From the NCBI RefSeq assembly GCF_040549485.1, contig NZ_JBEPTK010000005.1, positions 248,001 through 312,000 of the forward strand: DNA of 64,000 bases. Reading direction: 5' to 3'. Below the pieces are notes generated by a model. It searched no databases and was not told where the DNA came from. It saw only the letters and a list, made by a program, of their open reading frames with translations. Origin of the DNA: Constrictibacter sp. MBR-5. Its GTDB lineage: Bacteria > Pseudomonadota > Alphaproteobacteria > JAJUGE01. The translations under genes and the position numbers were made by a program. Shown piece after piece: positions 1-12,460 of the stretch. Each line of letters begins with the position of its first letter. Within the stretch, counting starts at the first letter, position 1.

Positions 1-1259
<1,259 letters not shown>

Positions 1260-1265
1260 ACGCGC

Positions 1266-1293
1266 CTTGAAGCGCACTCGTCGCCGGCCATTT
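1266..1293 (+). promoter_or_regulatory. Candidate heat-shock (RpoH) promoter of lon
   Basis: CTTGAA (1266-1271), a 14-base gap, then GGCCATTT (1286-1293). This fits the enterobacterial sigma-32 pattern CTTGAA-N14-CCCCATNT at all six -35 bases and six of eight -10 bases. It starts 7 bases after the clpX stop, and transcription would begin near 1300. Lon is a classical RpoH target, which supports the reading. The alphaproteobacterial -10 form (CYTATNT) is not matched, so this remains a motif-based call. Confidence 0.5.
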
Positions 1294-1303
1294 AGTTAAA
1301 GAG

Positions 1304-1341
1304 GCACCCGCCGCTCCGGACCGTTTCGGTTCGGCGGGTGC
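1304..1341 (+). other. Hairpin in the clpX-lon gap / lon leader
   Basis: GCACCCGCCG (1304-1313) pairs perfectly over 10 bases with CGGCGGGTGC (1332-1341), with an 18-base loop. No T-tract follows, so it is a poor intrinsic terminator. If the promoter at 1266-1293 is real, the hairpin sits at the very 5' end of the lon mRNA, 24 bases before the ATG. It could stabilise the transcript, stop clpX readthrough, or affect lon translation. Confidence 0.5.
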
Positions 1342-1365
1342 GGCTCCCCAACGCAAAGTGGTGCG

Positions 1366-3777
<2,412 letters not shown>

Positions 3778-3799
3778 CCTTCAATGCAGGCGAGCGTCG

Positions 3800-3835
3800 C
3801 CGGGTTGCGGATTCCCCCAGGAAACCGCAGCCCGG
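3800..3835 (+). terminator. Possible lon terminator hairpin
   Basis: CCGGGTTGCGG (3800-3810) pairs with CCGCAGCCCGG (3825-3835): 11 base pairs with one G-T wobble and a 14-base loop. It lies 22 bases after the lon stop. Only a short pyrimidine run (CCCTT) follows, so its strength as an intrinsic terminator is uncertain. Confidence 0.45.
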
Positions 3836-3848
3836 CCCTTGCTTCGCG

Positions 3849-3877
3849 TTGACGCTGTAGAACGGCCCGATCTAGAC
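3849..3877 (+). promoter_or_regulatory. Candidate promoter of hupB
   Basis: TTGACG (3849-3854), 17 bases, then CTAGAC (3872-3877). The -35 matches consensus at five of six bases; the -10 is weak but resembles the CTA-type -10 often seen in alphaproteobacteria. It would give a leader of roughly 70 bases before the GTG start of hupB. Confidence 0.45.
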
Positions 3878-3949
3878 TCCGCCTGCTTTGCATGGGGGCT
3901 GTTGTAGCCATCAGGGCGTTTGTTACTTTTGATTGACAGGGGAAGCTCC

Positions 3950-4222
3950 GTGAACAAGAACGAACTGATCGCTGCAGTTGCAAGCGACGCGGATCTGTCT
4001 AAGGCCGATGCAACCAAAGCTGTCGATGCCGTCTTCGACGCGATCACCGGGGCCCTGAAGTCGGGAACCGAGGTTCGTCTTGTTGGTTTCGGCACGTTCT
4101 CGGTCAGCGAGCGTGCGGCTTCTACCGGGCGCAACCCGCGCACTGGCGAGACGATTGAAATCGCTGCGTCGAAGCAGCCAAAGTTCAAGGCCGGCAAGGG
4201 CCTGAAGGACGCCATCCAGTAA
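3950..4222 (+). CDS. hupB: DNA-binding protein HU (HupB-like)
   Basis: Small dimeric nucleoid protein that bends DNA. From the GTG at 3950 the protein is 90 residues, the standard HU length, and begins [18 protein letters not shown] lies just upstream at good spacing, which favours this GTG over an in-frame codon at 3920 that would add ten unrelated residues. The DNA-binding arm is marked by FGTFSV and the RNPRTGE tip motif. HU directly after lon is a common proteobacterial order. A strong terminator follows. Confidence 0.96.
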   Translation: MNKNELIAAVASDADLSKADATKAVDAVFDAITGALKSGTEVRLVGFGTFSVSERAASTGRNPRTGETIEIAASKQPKFKAGKGLKDAIQ

Positions 4223-4256
4223 TATCGCCGATCGCCGGACATTCAGTGCCGGTAAG

Positions 4257-4287
4257 GCCGGCCGGCGACGGCCGGCTTATTTCTTTT
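4257..4287 (+). terminator. Intrinsic terminator after hupB
   Basis: GCCGGCCG (4257-4264) and CGGCCGGC (4269-4276) form a perfect 8-base-pair stem capped by GCGA, a GNRA tetraloop. TTATTTCTTTT (4277-4287) follows. It begins 35 bases after the hupB stop and is the clearest intrinsic terminator in the window. Confidence 0.9.
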
Positions 4288-4314
4288 CCGTTCCGGCGTT
4301 CCCCGGGCCCAGAC

Positions 4315-4389
4315 GGGCGGTTAGCTCAGCGGTAGAGCACCTGCCTTACACGCAGGCTGTCGCTGGTTCGATCCCAGCACCGCCCACCA
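4315..4389 (+). tRNA. tRNA-Val (anticodon UAC)
   Basis: A 75-base tRNA with encoded CCA. Acceptor GGGCGGT pairs with ACCGCCC, the discriminator is A, and the D arm contains TAGCTCAGCGGTAGAGC. Anticodon stem CCTGC/GCAGG encloses the loop CTTACAC, giving anticodon TAC. The T arm contains GGTTCGATCC. It starts only 27 bases after the hupB T-tract, and no obvious promoter fits in between. Confidence 0.97.
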
Positions 4390-4420
4390 CGTCCTACCGC
4401 GAACGTCCTTGCCGCCCTCG

Positions 4421-4666
4421 TCAGACGGGCGAGGCGACCGGCGCCCCGGAATCGACTTCGGCCGCGGGCTCGTTATAGGCGCCGCAGGTCGGGCAGCGAA
4501 ATACTGCGCAGCGAATGTCGCTCGCCCTGAAGTCCGCGAGCAGCAGGTCGCCGCATGCCCCGCATTCGAAGCGGGCGATCCCGAAGCCCCGTGCGATCGG
4601 CGCGCGATCCGCGAAAAACACCAGCCGGCTGTTTGCAGGCGGCTTCGGCACGATTCTCATCCTCAT
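4421..4666 (-). CDS. Small zinc-ribbon protein, function unknown
   Basis: An 81-residue protein with Cys35-x2-Cys38 and Cys58-x2-Cys61, plus an extra Cys53, which is a zinc-ribbon pattern. The middle segment ECGACGDLLL...FRCPTCGAYNE is typical of small metal-binding proteins of unknown role. The start ATG at 4666 is chosen because AGGAGGG lies nine bases upstream; a second ATG six bases downstream is possible. The longer open frame upstream antisense to the SDR gene has no protein character. The gene is divergent from the SDR gene, with 171 bases between the start codons, and its 3' end faces tRNA-Val. Confidence 0.8.
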   Translation of the reverse strand: MRMRIVPKPPANSRLVFFADRAPIARGFGIARFECGACGDLLLADFRASDIRCAVFRCPTCGAYNEPAAEVDSGAPVASPV

Positions 4667-4837
4667 GGTCCGTGCCCTCCTGGTGACATCGGGTGCAGAG
4701 GCTGCATACCGATAGGCGTCACTATAGCAGCGCCATCCGACGGTTCCGAGTCGTCTCGCCGTCCGTGACGATGAAGCTTGTGTTGCCATCGGTCCCGGTC
4801 CGGGACAGGGTTCTCCCCGAACTGGGAGGGCAGGGGC

Positions 4838-5596
4838 ATGAACAAGAGTGGAGCGCTGGCCGGTCGGGTGGCGGTCGTCACCGGAGGCGCACGCAACATC
4901 GGCCGCGCGATCGTCTTGGCGTTGGCGGGAGAGGGCGCTTCCGTCGTCGTGAACGCGCGGGGTGACGCAGCCGCCGCCGAAGCGGTCGCCGCGGAGGCCG
5001 AGGCCGCCGGGGGCAGGGGCCTCGCGCACGTCGCCGACGTCACCGACGCTGCCGCCGTGCAGGGCATGGTCGATGCGGCCGTGGCGGCCTTCGGACGAAT
5101 CGACTTCCTGGTCAGCAATGCGGCGCTGCGGCGCCAGACGCCCTTCCTCGACATGGGCTTCGAGGAGTGGCGCGAAATTCTGTCCGTCGCACTCGACGGC
5201 GCTTTCATCCTGTCGAAGGCGTGCGTGCCGCACATGATCGCGGCCGGGGGTGGGTCGATCGTGACGATCGGCGGCATATCGACCCATGTCGGCACGAAGA
5301 ACCGCATCCACGTCTGCGCCGCCAAGGCCGGTTTGGAGGGATTTACCCGCGGGCTCGCGATGGAACTGGCGGAACACGGCATCACGGCCAACTGCATCGC
5401 GCCCGGTTCGATCGATACGGTGCGCGGCTCGACGGCGGGCGCCCGGCCCGGGAACATGGGGGCATCCGGCGTTCCGATCGGTCGATTCGGCCGGCCGGAG
5501 GAGATCGCGGCGATGGTCCGGCACCTCTGCCTGCCCGACGGCGGCTTCATCACCGGCCAGACGATTCATCTGAACGGGGGCGCCTGGATGCCCTGA
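4838..5596 (+). CDS. SDR-family protein without the canonical catalytic Tyr
   Basis: A 252-residue Rossmann-fold short-chain dehydrogenase/reductase. The nucleotide-binding motif is TGGARNIGRA (from residue 15); NAG appears as SNAAL. The C-terminal TGQTIHLNGG is typical. Where SDRs have Y-x3-K, this protein has V159-C-A-A-K163, preceded by His158. The usual Ser position falls on Gly (TIGGIS), although a Ser lies two residues later. The start ATG 4838 follows a GGGAGGGCAGGGG purine run; the upstream extension is not protein-like. It may be a non-canonical oxidoreductase, a hydratase-like SDR, or a binding protein. The substrate is unknown. Confidence 0.88.
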   Translation: MNKSGALAGRVAVVTGGARNIGRAIVLALAGEGASVVVNARGDAAAAEAVAAEAEAAGGRGLAHVADVTDAAAVQGMVDAAVAAFGRIDFLVSNAALRRQTPFLDMGFEEWREILSVALDGAFILSKACVPHMIAAGGGSIVTIGGISTHVGTKNRIHVCAAKAGLEGFTRGLAMELAEHGITANCIAPGSIDTVRGSTAGARPGNMGASGVPIGRFGRPEEIAAMVRHLCLPDGGFITGQTIHLNGGAWMP

Positions 5597-5618
5597 CCCC
5601 CGGAGCGCCGACGCCGGA

Positions 5619-6020
5619 TCAGGCGCGGCGGTCTGCTTCGATCGCCCGCCGCGCCGCATCGATCATGCTGCGCGGTGCGCGAATCGGCATGGACAGCACC
5701 AGGGACGCCAGCGTCTTGCCATGGCCGTCGAGGTTCAGGCTGTCGTTGACGCCGCCCTGCAGCACGTCGTCGACGACGAAGTTGAGGGCGTGCAGCAGCG
5801 GCAGCTCGTAGCGGACGGCTCGGCCGGCGTCGCGATGCGCGAACAGCGCCTGCACCCGTTCTGCCGTCACCTGTTCGCACAGGAGCGGCCACGCGCCGGG
5901 GTCGTAGGCGACGACACTGACGTTGATGCGGTTGCCTTTGTCACCGGTCCTGCCGTGGGCGAGGTCGTGCAGCAGGCACTCGACCATCTCGTCGGTCCTT
6001 GCGGACAGGTCAGACGTCAT
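5619..6020 (-). CDS. AtuA-associated C-terminal-type protein (133 aa)
   Basis: A 133-residue protein with a conserved DLAHGRTGDKGNRINVSV segment near residues 18-35 and ALNFVVDDVLQGGVNDS later. This matches the domain found C-terminal to, or encoded just after, AtuA-type (DUF1446) proteins. Start ATG 6020 overlaps the end of the preceding AtuA gene by 11 bases, which indicates translational coupling and a joint function. The biochemical role is not established in the family. The 3' end faces the SDR gene with 22 bases between stops. Confidence 0.85.
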   Translation of the reverse strand: MTSDLSARTDEMVECLLHDLAHGRTGDKGNRINVSVVAYDPGAWPLLCEQVTAERVQALFAHRDAGRAVRYELPLLHALNFVVDDVLQGGVNDSLNLDGHGKTLASLVLSMPIRAPRSMIDAARRAIEADRRA

Positions 6021-7395
6021 TGTTGCCCACCATGGTGACGGTCGGCCGGACGCGGTCGCGTGCAACCAGAAACGAGCCGGTGTTGACGCGCGACGTGACG
6101 CCCCATCGGACACCGCCGCCGCCCGCCGGGCCGCAGCAGTAGAGGGCCAGAACTTCGCGACCGACCCGTTCCGCGACGGCACGGTCGACGCTGCGCGCCG
6201 CGACGCGGAGTCGAACCTCGGCCGGCGCGGCGGCGGTGCCGCGGCGCATGGCGCCCGAGTCGCCATCGAAGACCGAGGCGTATCCGATCAGATCGTATCG
6301 GGCTTCGCAGTCCAGGCCGAGTCGCCGGATCCGCTCCAGGACAGTGTCGCCGGCCATGCGGGCGCGGGCGAGGGCATTGATTCCGGCATAGGTGATCTCG
6401 CCTTCGCCGAGCCAGCCGCCGTCGACGCTGGCGGTGACCTTGAGTGTCGGCGGCCGTTCGCGCCCACGCGCGCCGGCGATTCGCACGCGGTCCAGGCCGA
6501 TCTGGGTCACTTCCACACCGGTGATGTCCAGCACCACGTCGGGTGTGAGATAGGCCGCGGGATCGTGCATCTCGTAGAGGATCTGCTCCTTCACGGTGCG
6601 CGCGGTGACCAAGCCGCCTGTTCCGGCGGCCTTCGTGATGACGGCTGTGCCGTCGGAGGCGACCTCGGCGATGGGAAAGCCGATGTCGGCCGGATTCGGC
6701 ACATCCTTCCAGCCGGGATCGCCGAAGTAGCCGCCCGTCACCTGCGCGCCGCACTCCAGGAGGTGGCCGACCAGCGTTCCGGCGGCGAGCCGGTCCCAGT
6801 CGTCTTCTGCCCAGCCGTAGTGGTGGATCAGCGGTCCCAGCGCCAGCGCCGGGTCGGCGACTCGGCCCGTGGCCACCACCTGCGCCCCGTGGCGCAGCGC
6901 CTCGGCGATGGGGAAGGCCCCCATATAGACGTTGGCGGCGATGACCTCGGTCCGCGCCAGGTCGATCGGCTTGTCCGCCTCCCAATGGGCCATCTCGCCG
7001 GGTGCGACCGTTCCGCGCACGTCGTCGCCGCCGACGACGCCGACCTTCAGCGCCGGGATGCCTTCGTCGCGCGCGATCGCGTGGATCAGCCGCGCGGCAC
7101 CCATCGGATTCGCCGCGCCGAAATTGCCGACGATCGGAATTCCGTGCTCGACGCAGCGCCTGAGAATGGGACGGATCAGCTCCGCCAGCATGGGTTCGTA
7201 GCCGGCGTCCGGGTCCTTGCGGCGCGCCAGCTGCGCCAGGGCCAGGGTCCGCTCCGCCAGTACCTCGAACATCATCGCGGCGGGCTTTCCCGAAGCGATG
7301 AGCGTGTCGACCACGGGGCCGGGGGCATCGAGGCGGTCGCCGGAGAAACCGGCACCGTCGCCGACCAGGAAAACGTCGTCGCGCATCATTTCCAT
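6010..7395 (-). CDS. Acyclic terpene utilisation AtuA-family protein (DUF1446)
   Basis: A 461-residue cytoplasmic protein of the DUF1446/AtuA family. It opens with DDVFLVGDGAGFSGDRLDAP and has GNFGAANPMGA and KVGVVGGDDV segments typical of the family. In Pseudomonas the atu cluster serves citronellol/geraniol breakdown, but many homologues sit with other acyl-CoA pathways, so terpene use is not assured here; no atu carboxylase genes are nearby. Start: three ATGs lie at 7395, 7389 and 7386; 7395 is favoured by an AAGG about eight bases upstream. The longer frame to 7527 adds a non-conserved stretch. Confidence 0.87.
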   Translation of the reverse strand: MEMMRDDVFLVGDGAGFSGDRLDAPGPVVDTLIASGKPAAMMFEVLAERTLALAQLARRKDPDAGYEPMLAELIRPILRRCVEHGIPIVGNFGAANPMGAARLIHAIARDEGIPALKVGVVGGDDVRGTVAPGEMAHWEADKPIDLARTEVIAANVYMGAFPIAEALRHGAQVVATGRVADPALALGPLIHHYGWAEDDWDRLAAGTLVGHLLECGAQVTGGYFGDPGWKDVPNPADIGFPIAEVASDGTAVITKAAGTGGLVTARTVKEQILYEMHDPAAYLTPDVVLDITGVEVTQIGLDRVRIAGARGRERPPTLKVTASVDGGWLGEGEITYAGINALARARMAGDTVLERIRRLGLDCEARYDLIGYASVFDGDSGAMRRGTAAAPAEVRLRVAARSVDRAVAERVGREVLALYCCGPAGGGGVRWGVTSRVNTGSFLVARDRVRPTVTMVGNNDV

Positions 7396-7531
7396 CCCAG
7401 CGGCCTTCGCTCTTGCGGCAAAGGCCGGGCGGTGCCATAAGCCACTCATGGTCGGCGGCGGCTTGGTGGATGTCAACGACATGCCCAGGTTTCGCAACGA
7501 CCGGTGAGCCGAAGGAAAGCAGCGCAAGCGG

Positions 7532-7560
7532 TTGACACTCGGCTACGGGGACAGTACTTA
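7532..7560 (+). promoter_or_regulatory. Promoter of tRNA-Asp
   Basis: A perfect TTGACA (7532-7537), a 17-base spacer, and TACTTA (7555-7560). Initiation would fall near 7567, about 18 bases before the mature tRNA 5' end at 7585. The -10 is imperfect but the spacing and position fit a stable-RNA promoter. Confidence 0.6.
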
Positions 7561-7584
7561 CACGCTCCGTCTTTCGACGGTCGC

Positions 7585-7661
<77 letters not shown>

Positions 7662-7759
7662 TTCCTCGAAAGCATCGTTCGGCAGCGCCCGAAATCGCCG
7701 TCGCTCCTTCGTGACTGTTCGCGATTGCGGGTGGTCGCGGATCGAAATCCATCGCCACA

Positions 7760-7781
7760 CCGGGCCCATGCGCGGGCCCGG
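7760..7781 (+). other. Hairpin between tRNA-Asp and nuoA
   Basis: CCGGGCCC (7760-7767) and GGGCCCGG (7774-7781) form a perfect 8-base-pair stem with a 6-base loop. There is no T-tract. It lies about 100 bases after tRNA-Asp and 36 bases before the nuoA ATG, so it is either a weak tRNA terminator or part of the nuo leader RNA. Confidence 0.45.
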
Positions 7782-7817
7782 GAGCCAGGAGCGCAGCGTC
7801 CGCCGGTGCCCGTCCCA

Positions 7818-8183
7818 ATGGAAGACCTCCTTCTGCAGTATCTGCCGATCCTGATCTTCCTCGGGATCGCCGTCGTCGTGGCCGGAGCGGCGATCGCCGC
7901 GTCGCTGGTCATCGCGCCGCAGAATCCCGACCCCGAAAAAGTCTCAGCGTACGAGTGCGGGTTCGAAGCCTTCTCGGACTCCCGATCGAAGTTCGACGTT
8001 CGCTTCTACCTGGTCGCGATCCTGTTCATCATTTTCGATCTGGAAGTGGCGTTCCTCTTCCCCTGGGCGGTGTCGCTCGGCGGAATCGGGGTTCTCGGAT
8101 TCTGGTCGATGATGATCTTCCTCGGAATCCTCACCGTAGGCTTCGTGTACGAGTGGAAGAAGGGTGCGCTGGAATGGGAGTAG
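7818..8183 (+). CDS. nuoA: NADH-quinone oxidoreductase subunit A
   Basis: Membrane-arm subunit of complex I, 121 residues with three predicted transmembrane segments. The conserved loop [10 protein letters not shown] with its Cys is present, and [15 protein letters not shown] is the family signature. ATG 7818 matches the usual start ([11 protein letters not shown]); the longer frame from 7725 is Arg/Pro-rich and non-homologous. The Shine-Dalgarno is weak: an AGGAG lies about 28 bases upstream. First gene of a 14-gene run; its end overlaps nuoB by 10 bases. Confidence 0.96.
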   Translation: MEDLLLQYLPILIFLGIAVVVAGAAIAASLVIAPQNPDPEKVSAYECGFEAFSDSRSKFDVRFYLVAILFIIFDLEVAFLFPWAVSLGGIGVLGFWSMMIFLGILTVGFVYEWKKGALEWE

Positions 8184-8734
8184 AGCGGACGGACGTCTCC
8201 GGCCCGATGCAGCGCGGGGTGCTGCCGCCGGGTCAGGAGCAGAACGCGCTGTTGCGCGGCGTGACGGACGAACTCCAGGACAAGGGCTTCATCGTCGCCA
8301 GCGCCGATAAGCTGGTGAACTGGGCGCGCAGCGGGTCGCTGTGGCCGATGACCTTCGGTCTCGCCTGCTGCGCGGTCGAGATGATGCACACCGCAGCGTC
8401 GCGCTACGATCTGGACCGGTTCGGCATCGTGTTCCGGCCGAGCCCGCGGCAGTCGGACGTGATGATCGTCGCCGGCACGCTGTGCAACAAGATGGCTCCC
8501 GCCCTGCGCAAGGTCTACGACCAGATGGCGGAGCCGCGTTGGGTGATCTCGATGGGGTCCTGTGCCAACGGCGGCGGCTACTACCACTATTCTTATTCTG
8601 TGGTGCGCGGGTGCGACCGGATCGTCCCGGTCGACGTGTACGTGCCCGGCTGCCCGCCGACGGCGGAAGCGCTGCTGTACGGCGTCATGCTCCTGCAGAA
8701 GAAGATTCAGCGCACCGGCACGATCCGGCGATAG
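8174..8734 (+). CDS. nuoB: NADH-quinone oxidoreductase subunit B
   Basis: Peripheral-arm subunit that holds terminal cluster N2 and passes electrons to quinone. The 186 residues show the tandem Cys pair in [10 protein letters not shown], a third Cys in GSCANGG and a fourth in [14 protein letters not shown] 8174 overlaps nuoA by 10 bases, which suggests coupled translation. An internal ATG at 8207 is a less likely alternative. Confidence 0.96.
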   Translation: MGVERTDVSGPMQRGVLPPGQEQNALLRGVTDELQDKGFIVASADKLVNWARSGSLWPMTFGLACCAVEMMHTAASRYDLDRFGIVFRPSPRQSDVMIVAGTLCNKMAPALRKVYDQMAEPRWVISMGSCANGGGYYHYSYSVVRGCDRIVPVDVYVPGCPPTAEALLYGVMLLQKKIQRTGTIRR

Positions 8735-8746
8735 GCGAGGGCGGCA

Positions 8747-9373
8747 ATGGACGAGGCGCTGACCGAACTCGCGGAGCACATCACCGCGACGCTGCCCGAC
8801 GAGGTCGAGCGGACCGAGGGACAGCGGGGCGAGTTGGTCGTCTGGGCGCGCCGCAGCGCCATCGTGAAGGTGCTGACCTTCCTGCGCGACGACTCGAACT
8901 GCCACTTCAAGCAGTTGATGTCGGTGTGCGGCGCCGACTATCCCGAACGCGAGAATCGCTTCGAGGTCGTCTACAATCTGCTGAGCCACCGTCACAACCA
9001 TCGCGTCCGCGTCAAGGTCGCGACCGACGAGGAGACGCCGGTCCCTTCCGTGACGGGCGTGTTCAGTTCGGCCGCCTGGTATGAACGCGAGACGTGGGAC
9101 CTCTATGGCGTGTTCTTCTCCGATCACCCGGACCTGCGTCGGCTGCTGACGGACTACGGTTTCGAGGGCCATCCGCTGCGCAAGGACTTCCCGTTGACCG
9201 GCTATGTCGAGGTCCGCTACGACCCCGATCAGAAGCGCGTCGTCTACGAACCCGTCACCCTGACCCAGGAATTCCGCTCCTTCGACTTCCTGAGCCCGTG
9301 GGAAGGCTCGCGCCAGATGCTGGCCGGCGACGAGAAGGCGACGGTCACGCTTCCGGAAGGAAAGCAGACCTGA
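8747..9373 (+). CDS. nuoC: NADH-quinone oxidoreductase subunit C
   Basis: Peripheral-arm 30-kDa-type subunit, 208 residues, separate from NuoD (not fused as in E. coli). It carries the family signature [20 protein letters not shown] and the basic segment [21 protein letters not shown] before ATG 8747 supplies the ribosome site. Its stop shares one base with the nuoD ATG (TGATG). Confidence 0.96.
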   Translation: MDEALTELAEHITATLPDEVERTEGQRGELVVWARRSAIVKVLTFLRDDSNCHFKQLMSVCGADYPERENRFEVVYNLLSHRHNHRVRVKVATDEETPVPSVTGVFSSAAWYERETWDLYGVFFSDHPDLRRLLTDYGFEGHPLRKDFPLTGYVEVRYDPDQKRVVYEPVTLTQEFRSFDFLSPWEGSRQMLAGDEKATVTLPEGKQT

Positions 9374-10551
9374 TGCCCGAAGCTCTGATCCGGCACTACA
9401 CGCTCAACTTCGGCCCGCAGCACCCAGCCGCCCATGGCGTGCTGCGCATGGTCATGGAGATGGACGGCGAGGTGGTCGAGCGAATCGACCCGCATATCGG
9501 GCTGCTGCATCGCGGCACCGAGAAGCTGATCGAGTACAAGACGTACCTGCAGGCGCTGCCCTATTTCGACCGGCTCGACTATGTCGCGCCGATGAACCAG
9601 GAGCACGCCTTCGCGCTGGCGGTGGAGAAGCTCCTCGGCGTGACGGTACCGGAGCGCGGCCAGTACATCCGGGTCCTCTTCTCCGAGATCAGCCGGATCC
9701 TGAACCATCTCCTGAACCTGACCGCCTTCGCGCTCGACGTCGGCGCCATGACCCCGCTGCTCTGGGGCTTCGAGCAGCGCGAGTTCCTGATGGAATTCTA
9801 CGAACGTGCGAGCGGCGCGCGGCTGCATGCCGCCTATTTCCGCCCGGGCGGCGTCCACCAAGACCTGCCGGCCGGCCTGACCGAGGACATCCGGCGCTGG
9901 GCCGAGCAGTTCCCGAAGTTCATCGACGACCTCGAGGCGCTGCTCAACGAGAACCGCATCTTCAAGCAGCGCACCGTCGACATCGGGATCGTCTCGCAGC
10001 GCGACGCGCTCGACTGGGGCTTCTCCGGACCGATGCTGCGCGCCTCCGGCATGGCTTGGGATCTGCGCAAGGCGCAGCCCTACGATGTGTACGACCGGAT
10101 GGATTTCGACATCCCGATCGGCAAGAACGGCGACTGCTACGACCGCTTCCTGATCCGCGTCGAGGAGATGCGTCAGAGCCTGCGGATCATCGACCAGTGC
10201 CTCGACCAGATGCCGGGCGGCCCCGTGCTCGTCGAGAACCACAAGATGTCGCCGCCGCGGCGTGCCGACATGAAGCGCTCGATGGAAGCGCTCATCCATC
10301 ACTTCAAGCTCTATACCGAGGGCTATCACGTGCCCGAGGGCGAGACCTATACGGCGGTCGAGGCGCCGAAGGGCGAATTCGGCGTCTATCTGGTCGCCGA
10401 CGGCACGAACAAGCCCTATCGCTGCTACATCCGCGCGCCGGGCTTCACCCATCTGCAGAGCATGGATTTCTGCAGCAAGGGCCACATGCTCGCCGACAGC
10501 GTCGCGATCCTGGGTGCCATGGACATCGTGTTCGGGGAGATCGACCGGTGA
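9373..10551 (+). CDS. nuoD: NADH-quinone oxidoreductase subunit D
   Basis: 49-kDa-type subunit lining the quinone pocket with NuoB. The 392 residues start [22 protein letters not shown], with the quinone-site GPQHPAAHG loop near residue 14, and end DIVFGEIDR as in homologues. The ATG at 9373 overlaps the nuoC stop. The large upstream extension of the same frame antisense to nothing conserved is not coding. Confidence 0.97.
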   Translation: MPEALIRHYTLNFGPQHPAAHGVLRMVMEMDGEVVERIDPHIGLLHRGTEKLIEYKTYLQALPYFDRLDYVAPMNQEHAFALAVEKLLGVTVPERGQYIRVLFSEISRILNHLLNLTAFALDVGAMTPLLWGFEQREFLMEFYERASGARLHAAYFRPGGVHQDLPAGLTEDIRRWAEQFPKFIDDLEALLNENRIFKQRTVDIGIVSQRDALDWGFSGPMLRASGMAWDLRKAQPYDVYDRMDFDIPIGKNGDCYDRFLIRVEEMRQSLRIIDQCLDQMPGGPVLVENHKMSPPRRADMKRSMEALIHHFKLYTEGYHVPEGETYTAVEAPKGEFGVYLVADGTNKPYRCYIRAPGFTHLQSMDFCSKGHMLADSVAILGAMDIVFGEIDR

Positions 10552-11167
10552 GTGCAGCTGGCCTTCCCGATGCGGACGATCCGCGCCAGCCGGCGAGCTT
10601 CGCCTTCGACGACGCCCACATGGCGCAGGCGCGCACGTTCATCGCCAAGTATCCCGCGGGCCGCCAGGCCAGCGCGGTGATCCCGCTCCTCGACCTGGCG
10701 CAGCGGCAGAACGGCGGGTGGCTGCCGCGCGTCGCGGTGCCCTACGTCGCCGACATGCTCGGCATGGCCGAGATCCGCGTGTGGGAGGTCGCCACCTTCT
10801 ACACGATGTTCAAGCTGCACCCGGTCGGCCGGCATCTTGTCGAGGTCTGCACGACCACACCCTGCTGGCTGCGCGGCTCGGACGAGATCGTCGCGACCTG
10901 CGAGCGGGTGCTGGGCGTCAAGGTCGGCGAGACGACGGCGGACGGCATGTTCACGCTGGCCGAGGCCGAGTGCCTGGGAGCGTGCGTCAACGCGCCGATG
11001 ATTCAGATCGGCGACCATTATTACGAGGACCTCGACGGGGCCGCCATGGAGCGGCTGATCGAGGCCTTGCGGCGCGGCGAGACCCCGCAGCCCGGCTCGC
11101 AGACCGGTCGATCCGGCAGCGAGCCTGCCGGCGGCCTCACGACCCTGCTCGAGGCGGGAGACGATTG

Positions 11168-11168
<1 letters not shown>
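10548..11168 (+). CDS. nuoE: NADH-quinone oxidoreductase subunit E
   Basis: NADH-module subunit holding one [2Fe-2S] cluster (N1a), 206 residues. Cluster Cys are in [10 protein letters not shown] and [10 protein letters not shown]. The N-terminus [19 protein letters not shown] fits alphaproteobacterial homologues. The start is GTG 10548, overlapping the nuoD stop as GTGA, with GGGGAG upstream. The C-terminal tail is Gly/Ser-rich and variable. Confidence 0.95.
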
Positions 11169-12451
<1,283 letters not shown>

Positions 12452-12460
12452 GGAGCGATC

